From the NCBI GenBank assembly GCA_030549495.1, contig JAUIRK010000936.1, positions 682,001 to 746,000 of the forward strand: a stretch of 64,000 nt of DNA, read 5' to 3'. This DNA comes from Nectonema munidae (lineage: Eukaryota > Nematomorpha > Nectonematoida > Nectonematidae). Below, in pieces: positions 37,311 through 47,039 of this stretch (its first letter is position 1; every line of letters starts with the position of its first letter). Below the pieces are notes generated by a model. The model did not search any database and was not told where the DNA came from. It saw only the letters and a list, made by a program, of their open reading frames with translations. A program made the translations under genes and the position numbers.

Positions 37311-37698
37311 AGTGGTTCAGAGATGGATCTGGAAAGCCAGATCCTATCATGCATCATATTAGAAGCTCTGTTTCCTCCATACTTGTGTCAAGTGGGTGAA
37401 TTCAGGTACACCCAAAGAAAGAGGAGAACTCGAGGCGGGAACCTTTGGAAACAAGTTAGATCAGGAGTCAATGGAAGATACCTGGTTGGTTCATGGTTTC
37501 CACACTAGACTGGGACATTTCATTATAGGACCGGGATTCTGCATTCTCTGTAGGCAGAGACGATTTCTGGAAAGATCTCAGTTTTTCGACTGTGGGGACA
37601 TCCCTTCATAAACTACTTCAAAGGACTGGAATCACTTTATTCAAATGTACAATGCTCAAAACAAATCAATAAGAGCTACGTAGAACATTTAGTTAGAG
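37311..37698 (+). pseudogene. Endogenous rhabdovirus-like L gene, fragment 1
   Basis: N-terminal part of the RNA polymerase region of a rhabdovirus-type L protein. The clearest evidence is the segment LWGHPFINYFKGLESLY starting at about 37590, the conserved W-GHP motif upstream of the polymerase core. It continues in frame up to the left duplication of the hAT MITE at 37691. Text upstream (about 37320-37590) is probably also L but is scrambled by frame changes. L normally copies and transcribes the viral genome in the cytoplasm; this DNA copy is a relic with no coding capacity. Confidence 0.7.
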
Positions 37699-38166
37699 CA
37701 GTGGTTCCCAACCTTTTTTTATCCCGTTCCCCCTTTTTCAGTCACTTTTTTTACCTGTGGACCCCTACAACTGAATAGTTTGAGACAACAAAATTAATCA
37801 AAGATTTTTATGCAAAAAATGATTGTAGTCATCTTATTAAATCGTATGCTTATTCATATGAAATCAGAGAAATCGTAAAGCCTGACATAAAATGTGAATA
37901 AAATTTTTTTCCAATTAAAATATAAATTTTTCAAAAATATTGTAACTAATAAAAAGCATACATAAAGATTCAAAATATGAAACTTTAAAAATGGGAAGAA
38001 AATATTTATTTAAAAAAGCTCTGAATATATATTTATATTGATTTGGAAAATAGAAGTATATTAAAGGAGATTAAGCATAAGTAGTTTGAAGTAGAATTTC
38101 CATGGACCCCTTAAAATTCTTCCATGGACCCCTAGGGGTCCATGGACCCGCGGTTGGGAGCCACTG
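37699..38166. mobile_element. Non-autonomous hAT MITE inserted in the viral L relic
   Basis: 468 bp beginning CAGTGGTTCCCAACC and ending GGTTGGGAGCCACTG, with a perfect 8-bp duplication agttagag at 37691-37698 and 38167-38174. The viral reading frame on the left resumes on the right after allowing for the duplication, which proves insertion into an existing viral sequence. The inner ends contain the repeated text GGACCCCT. Confidence 0.95.
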
Positions 38167-38446
38167 AGTTAGAGAATTAAGTTTCCACATCCTAAAGGAA
38201 AAATTTGAGAAAGAAAAGAAGTGGTACATTGACAGCAGTAGACTCCAAAGAATCATCTGATTCCCAAGAAATACAGTGTTAAGCAAAAGGGTTCTTCAAA
38301 CATTACTCACTAAGCCACAATTGAACATAAAAAACTTCCTATCACCCAATGATCTTGTCATTGGGTTGAAATGTGACAGAACTTTTGATTAAGGAGAACA
38401 TACTTCCTCTTTATAAAGGAATAAGTATGGCCGATTGGTTTGAGAC
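38167..38446 (+). pseudogene. Endogenous rhabdovirus-like L gene, fragment 2
   Basis: Continues the L relic beyond the MITE. Recognisable pieces are KKWYIDSSR, TVLSKRVLQTLL, NFLSPNDLVIGLK and then, after a frame break and an apparent small internal deletion near 38372, LIKENILPLYKGISMADWF. These match the region just before the catalytic core of the rhabdovirus polymerase. It is cut at about 38446 by the gypsy element. Confidence 0.85.
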
Positions 38447-38702
38447 TGTAATATTCAAATTGTGGAATTCCTTTGTGTGATTCTTTTTCACTTTTATTTG
38501 AATGCATGTCTTTTCTATAATTTAATTTAAATACTACTTTGATCGTCCTTTCTTCTGCAACTTTTATTCATTTTTTCTTGTAAATATATGCATGTTATTT
38601 TGATATCATTCACTTTCCTTATTGTGTTCTTTTGTTGAATAAGAGCTCCAGCTTTTCACTTTTGTTTTCATCACAATTTTATTCAACAAATAAGCTTTTT
38701 TT

Positions 38703-39521
38703 ATGGACAAGATCATCAAACCTAAGGAATTCACTATATCAACCGACGATGAACAAAGCGGAAAACTTTGGAAACACTGGTTTAGAGGTTTCGCCTACTA
38801 TCTCGAATGTTTAGAAGGGCTTAACCCAAACAAACTAGAATTATTACTTCTGCATTTGGGAGCTGACGTTGCAGAGACTGTTCAAGACGCTACCAGTTAC
38901 AAGTTGGCTATTGAACAACTGGAAACCGCATATGTCAAAACACCCAACGAATTTCACGCAAGACATCTTCTCGCAACAAGAATCCAACAACCCGGGGAAA
39001 CTATAGACTCTTTTTTTCATTCATTAAAGGTTTTATCCATTAATTGCAATTTTAAAGCAGTTACTGCGGATGAACACAAAAATCTATTTATAAGGGATTC
39101 CTTAATTTCTGGTCTCAGGAATACTGCGATTCGAACCCGTTTGTTGGAGAATCCAAAGTTGGACCTTGAAACAGCAATAAATCAAACAAGAGCTATGGAG
39201 CAAGCAATCAATAGAAACGAAAGTTATGATACAAATTCCACACAATTAGCCGCAGCTTCAAAGGACGAGCATCTTGAAGATTCTACTAGTAATCACACTC
39301 AACAAGAAGATTGTACCTCCTTTACAACGCCGTCTAAAGTTGGTAAATGTTATTTTTGTGGTAGCAAACGGCATTACAAGGACCAAAGAGAACTCTGTCC
39401 AGCAAAAACTCAAACATGTTTTAAATGCAAAAAGATTGGTCATTTCAGCAAGGTTTGCAAATCATCGCAAAAAATTCTCTCGATGCTTTATCTTGGGAAT
39501 GAGCTTTACGAAAAAGCATAA
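38703..39521 (+). CDS. Ty3/gypsy Gag
   Basis: 272 codons, uninterrupted. Begins MDKIIKPKEFTIS, a typical start of invertebrate gypsy Gag, followed by the retrotrans-gag fold (KLWKHWFRGFAYYLE, QPGETIDSFFHSLKVL, LISGLRN, ATRIQ). Near the C-terminus are two zinc knuckles: an atypical one, CYFCGSKRHYKDQRELC, and a canonical CCHC one, CFKCKKIGHFSKVC. Gag packages the element's RNA. The open frame suggests the insertion is fairly young despite the loss of pol. Confidence 0.85.
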   Translation: MDKIIKPKEFTISTDDEQSGKLWKHWFRGFAYYLECLEGLNPNKLELLLLHLGADVAETVQDATSYKLAIEQLETAYVKTPNEFHARHLLATRIQQPGETIDSFFHSLKVLSINCNFKAVTADEHKNLFIRDSLISGLRNTAIRTRLLENPKLDLETAINQTRAMEQAINRNESYDTNSTQLAAASKDEHLEDSTSNHTQQEDCTSFTTPSKVGKCYFCGSKRHYKDQRELCPAKTQTCFKCKKIGHFSKVCKSSQKILSMLYLGNELYEKA

Positions 39522-39635
39522 AGAGGTAAGGATTAGTCTGGGAGGAAAGAATGCTCCTATATCTTTTTCGTTTCCTTGTGGAGTTAATGGTCCTCAAAAG
39601 AATTGTGCAACTAAGAAGTACTCTGAAATAAAACG

Positions 39636-40289
39636 TACATACATTCTGATAGAGGTAATTCCTTTCTTTCTGACGAACTTAAATCGTTTCTCTTAGTTAG
39701 AGGTATATGCTCGACATTTACTACTGCTTACAATCCTCAAGGAAATTCCCAGTGTGAACGTTATAATGGTTTGATTTGGAGGACAATAACTTTAGCAACT
39801 GAAACTTTTGGTCTGCCGATTGAAAGGAGGGAAGAAGTTTTGCCTGAGAGTCTGAAAGCGTTAAGAACTCTGCTCAATACGACGACTAATAAAACGCCTC
39901 ATGAAAGAATTTTTACGTTTGAAAGAGGCACAGCAAACTCAAAACTCCCATGCTGGCTCTCTGAATCAAAGACTGCATGGATAAAGAAATTTCCTATTCC
40001 TTCTAAAACGAAACCTCAGGTCGAACTAGTGGAGCTTTTGGAAGTAAATCCGAAATGCGCACGCGTGAGGTACCAAGATGGAAAGGAAAACACAGTTGCC
40101 TTGAAACATCTAGCTCCAAGTGCCATAGATGATGAGCCCTTACCAGATGAAAATGAAGAGACATCAGTACATGGTGCTAATCAAAAAGATAATGTTGAAG
40201 AAGATGCTGACACAGATAGTCCAAGGCTGAGGCGTTCGTGCAGGGAGCGGAAACCCATCAGAAGACTTGGGATCGAGGATTCCTTTTGA
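39636..40289 (+). pseudogene. Ty3/gypsy integrase, C-terminal part only
   Basis: Open frame carrying HSDRGNSF (second catalytic Asp), TTAYNPQGNSQCERYNG (catalytic Glu in its NPQGNxxxER context), then TPHERIF and a C-terminal domain ending LRRSCRERKPIRRLG. It joins the end of Gag across roughly 115 bp of unassigned sequence, so several kilobases of pol have been lost. The stop codon is immediately followed by the polypurine tract. Confidence 0.85.
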
Positions 40290-40346
40290 AGATGGGGAAG
40301 ATTGTAATATTCAAATTGTGGAATTCCTTTGTGTGATTCTTTTTTT

Positions 40347-43130
40347 ACGTGAAACACAGAAAAGAAACACACTAATCAATGTTCTTGCACAAGGGGACAA
40401 TCAAATTGTCAACTGCAATTATAAACTTCCCGACATAGACAATAAAACTCATCTCCGTAGAGAACTAGAAAACATCGTAAAAAATAACGAGGTTCTGATG
40501 GGCTACATCAGAGATGCCATTACCTGACTAGGCCTTGTAATAAATGTAGATGAAACCATACAGAGCGCTGATTACCTTATCTATGGAAAAATCCCCGTGT
40601 TCAGAGGGAGGGTGATCAACTTAAAGTGCAAACGTTGGGCAAGAATCTTTTGTGGGTCTAATGACGAAATTCCGTTTCTTTCTAGCAGAGGTAGTATTAC
40701 CAGTAGAAGAGCACTAAGTGTGAATAATTTTTTTCTTTGCTCTAGTCAGACAATGGCTCTGTATTGCTGGTTCATCAGAGTTGCTATCACTCTTCTTCAT
40801 GAACATCACCTTTGATCCAGAAAAGAATGAGCATCCCTTCAACCACAGACCTCTCGCACCGGAAAAATTGAGTTGACACACTTGATGTTTCTGGACTCGT
40901 CTTTGGGAGGAATCACAGGGACGTCATTGACCAGATTTGCAAGCAGGGGTTTCCCAGATCGAGTTACAGAAAGTTTGGTCTTTTGGAAAGTTGCATACCA
41001 TCATTATTCATTAAAAGATATTAAACTGGTTGCGTGTTACGCTGGATGTCCTATGCTGGATCCCCCTTCTTTGAGGACCTTTTCCTGTCTTTTGAAGACC
41101 TAATTCGATGAATCTGCCTCGATGGTCCAATCCTGCATCCATACTCCGGTAATGTGTAATCAAAGGGTTATGCAGAATTCTAAAAGTTACAAAAATAAGT
41201 TAATCTCAGGAGCAATCAATTCTTTAAAAACGAATAAAGATTCTACTGTAAGTTTTTTACACTCAATCCAGCCCTTGTTCCCTAGATTTAATCCAGAACA
41301 TCTTTCGGAAGAGGCTAGAATTGGAAATTGATTGTGCCTTACGAGACGCCGGGGAAGCAGCACTAACTCGCAATCAGGGTGATTCTTATCGCGAGTCTGC
41401 CCCAACAATCTAGAAATGTTCGACAACCGGGCATACAATCTAAGAAACGACTCCTGGGTATCTAAAGTTTATGGTACAACTGTTCCCCATCCTTTGGAAC
41501 TTTTGGGGTCAGGATACGAGATCTTCCCCAGTTGTCCTGCTTGTGAAGCGCAACACTATGAAGGGTCGCATGTGGTAGTTGCATTCCCTAATCCAAATCC
41601 TTCGGCCTAAGAATAGGGGTCGGCTTCAAACTTATTTGGGTTCTTCCACAAAAGAAAGTTCGGCTGCCTTCCACCATTGAGAGAAGGGGGCGAGCCTACT
41701 CAAGAGAGCTTCCAGACTAAGGGATGGCATTGGCGGGTTCATACAAGATGGAACTAACTTGGCTAATGTTATTTTTGAGAACCTCAAAAGTTTAACTGGC
41801 CATGATTGGTATGAATCAGCAAAATTCTACACGAGATCTGGAACTTCCTTGCATCGTTCAGAAGCTCCAGATAAAGCACTGGAGAGTATTTAAGCAATAA
41901 CCCAGCCTATTATAGCTATTTCTTCGTTACGACGGATCAATTTAGGATGAAGAATGATTAGAATTTTGATTTTATGCATCAAAGCCTCTAACTTTTTCCC
42001 AATATGGCAACATGAAAAAACGACTTTTATCCAAAGTTAATTCTATCATACATTCCCATATTAGATGCTCATCGTGTATCCAATGAATTTAGGATGTCCA
42101 TCTTGATACTAAATTTTCTTACAACCCTGAAGATCACCATCACATTGTTGGGTTGATGGTAGGAGTTGATTTGACCCCGCAGATGGAAGAAACAATCTTG
42201 ACCCCTATTAGATGGCAATTAGATCGTTTTGAAACCACTCGAAAAAGCCTATCACATAGGAAGAGCTAAGAGGTATTTGTTTTGTTTAAATCTGATGCAT
42301 CATAGAGAAGATAATGAAGATCTCAACTTGTTCCCCCTTCAATTAGGATCAAGCTTGAACTCCCGAATCTTTATAATAGGGTTGTGTACAGGATTGGAAA
42401 ATGGAGGAATTTAGCCAGCTTCTTTCTTTAGAGACCACCGTACACGAAATTTGGAACGACTGCTATCATCATAAATTACATACACCATTAATATCATTGA
42501 ATTCGGAATCAGTATCTGATGGGAACTCCTCGATTTCATCAATATTTGATGAAACAGCCACACTCATTGCCCCGTCTTATCCCTTGAATGGAAGAGACTC
42601 TGGAAGACTTATTAGGCAGACTCTCATGCAAAAATTTATGATACAAGTAGGAAGATGCAAACCCTTCTCAAGTTGGAGGTCCTTTTGGATTTCTTCAAAT
42701 TTGAGGGGGGTTTAGTGGACCAATATAATAATTCTTAGTCTTCAAATCAGTCGCTTGAGACAAGATCATCTAAACCAGACAACCATAACAAGGTTAAAGG
42801 AGCTCAAAAAGGCAATAAGTCAAACTCAACAAAAGATTTCTTCCCAGATTTTATCAAACATCTCTGAACTTCCACCACGAGCTCATTCCGTGTATGCCAA
42901 TCATTTGGAGATAAGAGCGCGGCAAAGTCTACCCTCATTAATAATGAGAAGAAACTGAATCCGCTAAGGTTCTATCAATCACCTTGTTCTCCAGAGATCA
43001 CTTGGGGAAAAGAATGGGTCACTCCCAGATCTCTTATTCACAAGTGCCAACTTGTTGAAGAATGCTTTGAAAGGTCTTTTAGAGAAACTTAGCTTCGAAA
43101 GCACTTGATAAATAAAGTTTAGAGTGTGTT
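40347..43130 (+). pseudogene. Endogenous rhabdovirus-like L gene, fragment 3 (motif C to connector region)
   Basis: Longest part of the viral relic. At 40387-40404 it encodes AQGDNQ, the catalytic motif C of mononegavirus polymerases, in the context NTLINVLAQGDNQIV. It continues with ADYLIYGKIPVFRGRV and KRWARI (about 40570-40640), SLGGITG and FPDRVTESLVFWK (about 40880-40990), FPRFNPE (about 41275), GTTVPHPLELLG (about 41475-41510), and RLRDGIGGF and SLTGHDWYESAKFYTR (about 41715-41830) in the capping domain, then AYHIGRAKRYLF (about 42240-42275) in the connector. Stops and frameshifts break it at least every 250 bp, for example after 40525. Beyond 42400 the match is weak. About 150 residues between MADWF in fragment 2 and NTLINV here are missing. 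This deletion probably also removed most of the right LTR. Confidence 0.88.
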
Positions 43131-43310
43131 ATCCTCTCAATTATATAATCTTTGTACAATCATCTTTCATATGGGAACGTTTGTCAAATCTTTACAGAAT
43201 AAATAAATAAATTATATATATAATAAAAAAGATTTTGTAAATACATGAATAACTTATAAACTAACTTTCTATTTCCTTAGGACGCACCGTTTAAGAAATG
43301 GCCTTAAAAT
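43131..43310. other. AT-rich flank of the viral relic
   Basis: Contains AATAAATAAATAAA at about 43198 and an A-rich stretch near 43225-43235. It could be the 3' boundary of the original integration, but no target-site duplication is evident. Confidence 0.35.
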
Positions 43311-43670
43311 ATGGGCTGGAGTCGGACATTCAAGAACATGCTGGAGTCAGAGTCAACTAAACTACGCCGTCTCAAATTACAACAGAATCAACAAAACTTT
43401 TATAACAAATTTTTTTTATAATAAATTCGTAGATTTATTTTTAATATAACTCCTAATACCATATTTAATCTTTCTATTTTAAGCTGAAAAAATTGTATAT
43501 AAAAGACATGAGAATAAAAATATTAAAGTCAAGCATAGTTTTTATAATGTATGAAAAAAAAACTATAATACACGTCAAGTTTTATCGGAAATTGAGTCAA
43601 AGTGAGAATAGCAAATTAGCAGGAGTCGGAGTCCATGCTTTTTGTTCGGACTCCGCGGTCTTATAACAGA
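43311..43670. repeat. GAGTCGGAGTC-type dispersed repeat
   Basis: Begins near GCTGGAGTCGGACATTC (43317) and ends near AGGAGTCGGAGTCCATG and CGGACTCCGCGG (43620-43660), with opposed GGAGTC and GACTCC runs. Similar runs occur near 49325, 53345-53590 and 58180, so this is a repeat family. Confidence 0.5.
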
Positions 43671-43781
43671 GTATATCAAGCAAAAAAGAAATAAATATCA
43701 CATAGCTCTAAAAATCATGGATAGATGAGCACAGTCTTTACATGTGATACCCCAAAAATAAAAAGTGTGTAGAATAAGGAC

Positions 43782-43918
43782 CTGATTTTTGATCAATAAA
43801 CTTCCACCGAGTAGAATCCTTTTTGAAGGTATGTGTGCGAATAGCGTCACTGTTCTGCACATCAAAATCTTTTAACGCAAGCTCAACTGCCTCTCTTCTA
43901 ATTTCTATTACAACAGAG
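43782..43918 (-). CDS. DIP2: Possible DIP2 N-terminal exon
   Basis: 137-bp minus-strand open segment. Its text IEIRREAVELALKDFD resembles the TEAVQxALxKxK segment near the N-terminus of DIP2. The acceptor is TCTAAAG and the donor would be G|GTCCTT. The phase fits the first firmly placed exon (29846-29722), completing a Gly codon. If real, the DIP2 gene spans more than 40 kb and the viral relic and gypsy element lie in its intron. The rest of the segment (RTHTFKKDSTRW) has no clear match and the donor is weak, so this is tentative. Confidence 0.35.
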
Positions 43919-44059
43919 CTTTAGAAAGTTGAAAGCGTAAAATATAGCAAAAAGTACCAGATGTGTAGCGATTGAGGTCGACGAAGCGTGATCGCCCCCC
44001 TTTCTCTTCCTTCTCGCAACCACGATGACTCAACTTCTTAGCTACAAAAAATTACTTTG

Positions 44060-46400
44060 TATAAAATGAAAAGCATTCAAATATACTCATATATACTATT
44101 TATAAAACATGGATTTGATTACAAATATTCCTTTTGTTCTGGAACCCTGAAGTGAATAACATGAAGAAGAATATGATTTTTTATAGATTCAAAATAGGAA
44201 ACACTTTATCAATGATGTGATATAGCATAAACATTAGCCCTTAGACAAATGCAATGCTCGCACTTAGCGTGCACGGATAATTCCGATTATCTAGTTTGGT
44301 CCCTTTTGTAAAAAATATTATGAAACAATAAAGAATAATAGAAATTATAAAAAATTTGGGAACAAAAAAGTAAATTATATATTTACGGATTAAGACTAAA
44401 TAGAATTTCACCACCTTGGTGGAATTGAAAAAAGATTTTGTATTTTACTGTACTATTAAGCAAATAATTCGCTCTTAAGGATTGCTGGATTACGAAGTCC
44501 TATTTTCATAAAGTACAGAAATCATTATAATAATCATAATTTCACAGAAGAAATTATGGAAAAATTCAAAAAGGAGGAAACTTGACAAAATATTTTGTGT
44601 AAATCGATATACGTCAACACGTAATATAATCAATATAGCATGAAATATATGAAATCATATCATATAGTGGAGATGGGAAAATAAAAATATGAGCATTACT
44701 TTGCAAACCAACGTGCAAAAGAGGATATAAGATGTGGCGTGTTAAATAGAAGAAACAAATACATATACGTGTATGTTTAAGATATTACAGTATTTCTCAG
44801 AATACACTCATTTTCATGTTTAGTAGCAATAGAATATGAGAAAATGTCGTATAAAACAGGCCAATGCGTACACTGCATTTCATTAACCAGGATTATTTGA
44901 ATTATTCTAATAGTTTTGCTTCCTATAAAGTCAGCCCTTATGTTAGGAGTTTCAGTTAGGAGTTTCACGCATAATGCAAAAATTTCCATTTTCTCTACTT
45001 CTTACGATGAACGTATGAAGATATAGTATTTTTCTTCATATTTTATTGAAATTTTTACTCAATTTTTGTTTTTAATCGTATTCTCAAGTCCTGACATAAA
45101 TACTTCTACCTGCACAGTATTAACAGCTTTACAAACGAATATTTTGGTGGAAACAGCAACACCAATCGCAATCACCCAATTAAAAATCTTATTTTCAAAT
45201 TCTAAATATTCAATGATTTCTTTTCTAAAATTACATTTAGTTTTCGCAAAACCTTAAGTTTTTTTTCATTTTTTCCAGCCTATAACAGTGCTGTTGGTGT
45301 AGGTAAATCTGGAAAATAACGAGCGACAGTTCTAATTCCATGGATTTTTTGAGTATTAAATAACTTTCAACACATAAAAAATTGGATAAGATTTGCGTTC
45401 ACTTTATTTTGCAAAAAAAATTTAGAATCCAAAACGTGTAAGAATTGGAATTAAATGCAAGAAAAATAGAAGTTGTTAAGAAATAAAAATGTCAGAGAAT
45501 TGGAGTCTTTAAATACTTTGACCACTTTCACTAAGAGCACATGTCACAAACTGCTTCCACATATGTTTTCTTTTTTATTACGTGGTGCTCATTAGCGTAT
45601 AGTAAGAGTTGATTTTTTAGCCCAATGATACAAAATATTCTAGAAATAAATAGAAATCATGTTTTTTTGAAAAGTTTTCTTTTAGAACGTTATAGAACAA
45701 GTTACTATATTTCCTTATAACTTTTTGATGGCTTGCCAGCACCACTTTGTTAACAAGAAACAAAGAATATTCAATTTGATATATTTTTTGTTTTTTGAGA
45801 AACGAAATATTCTTAAATGACTTTTTACAGAAATAAATCGAAATATTCTAAAATCATAAGCTTTTTCAAAACAAAAAAAAATAAAAATAGAAATTCATGT
45901 TCATTTTTATTAGAAAAAGCGTGAGCAAAATTTATTCAAAAGGTCATAAAAAATCATTAGTCAGTTAGTAACAAAAGAGATAAAATAGTCGAAAAAGCAA
46001 AAATAGAATCTAAAAAAGCTAAAATAGAACCGAAAAAAAAGATAAAATGGAATTGGAAAAGGATAAAAAAAAGAATTGAAAATGGTATAATAAATTCAAA
46101 CATAAGAGAAAATTTTATACGCTAATGAAAATATGATCACAGCAAATTTCCTTTTTGTAATTAAGGGCAAATTTCTGCTGAACAAATCTTCACTCGTACA
46201 ATGTCCTACTACAAAAATTCATCTAGGACTCATAGTACTTACAAAAAGGCTAGTTATAGAAAAATAAATAAATTAAAAAAATTTGAAACGATAACATTTC
46301 TTGATTGCGTTACAAAGAATTAATTAGAAATCAGAGTTAACTTGTGCTGGTTTTACGTTATCCCCACTTATCAACTCACTTTTGCTTATTCTACATTCTC
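44060..46400. other. No gene recognised
   Basis: AT-rich sequence. A short imperfect palindrome with GGATAATTCCGATTATC lies at about 44272-44290 and could be a transposon end. No coding similarity. Confidence 0.35.
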
Positions 46401-46405
46401 ATTTA

Positions 46406-47028
46406 CACTGAAATCTGTTTTTAAAAAAATTATGGATATAATGAAACAATTGGCTTGCCTCGTCAAATCTTCGCTTAAATTAAACCGCCTAAAACGAAGT
46501 CGGCTAATGACAAAATTCTTGGTATAGCGCACTAATTTCCTACGCCTTAAGCCACAGTCATTATAAAGTACCCTGATATAACGTAGCTCCACCTAGACCA
46601 CGGAAGTTTAATGACGTATTGCACGGTCTCGCATGTTTAAAGACAATGGTTTAATCAAGGGTTTTGATGAACCTTATTTCAATTGTATTGCGCGGAGTTA
46701 GCAGATGCTATTATGATGACCAAGCGCTATAGTGTTTTAAAAGAGAAGATCATAGACTTTGTCGTAATAATTTTATTTTTATATTTATGGCTTTTATATT
46801 CACGTAATAATTACATGTACTTATATGTTTTACTGACGCCTGCGTGTGAATATAATTTAGATTTACATGCGTGTAACGTATGTTTATTACACGATGTATG
46901 ATATAAAGCATTTTTCATTCATAAATTTGTTTCTGTTTTATGTTCTTCCTAATATAACGTAATTCGGTTATAACTAACTAAATTACCCCCCCCCCATTGT
47001 GGTAGTTCTTTACAACGAAATTACACTG
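46406..47028. mobile_element. Pogo/Tigger-like MITE
   Basis: Right end reads TTTACAACGAAATTACACTG followed by TA (to 47030). The inverted match at the left is TA then CACTGAAATCTGTTTTTA at 46404-46423, more diverged. Inner sequences with ATATAACGTA and GGTTATAAC match the style of such MITEs. No coding capacity. The left end is less certain than the right. Confidence 0.45.
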
Positions 47029-47039
47029 TAGTTGATGAA

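Larger units (their letters stand above)
38447..40346 (+). mobile_element. Internally deleted Ty3/gypsy-like LTR retrotransposon inside the viral relic
   Basis: The left LTR begins TGTAATATTCAAATTGTGGA at 38447. The same text recurs at 40303 directly after a polypurine tract (AAGATGGGGAAGA, about 40289-40301), marking the start of the right LTR. That LTR is cut after only about 44 bp, where viral sequence resumes. Between them are a complete Gag frame and the second half of integrase; protease, reverse transcriptase and RNase H are missing. The right end of the left LTR and the primer-binding site could not be fixed; they lie before 38703. Confidence 0.85.

Noticed and set aside
37311..37611. 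Two overlapping + frames as host genes
   Set aside because: Their position next to the W-GHP motif makes them frame-scrambled parts of the viral L relic.
43970..44052. Further DIP2 N-terminal exon (text KKLSHRGCEKEEKGG)
   Set aside because: Acceptor looks good, but the only plausible donor gives a phase that does not fit the next candidate exon, and similarity is weak.
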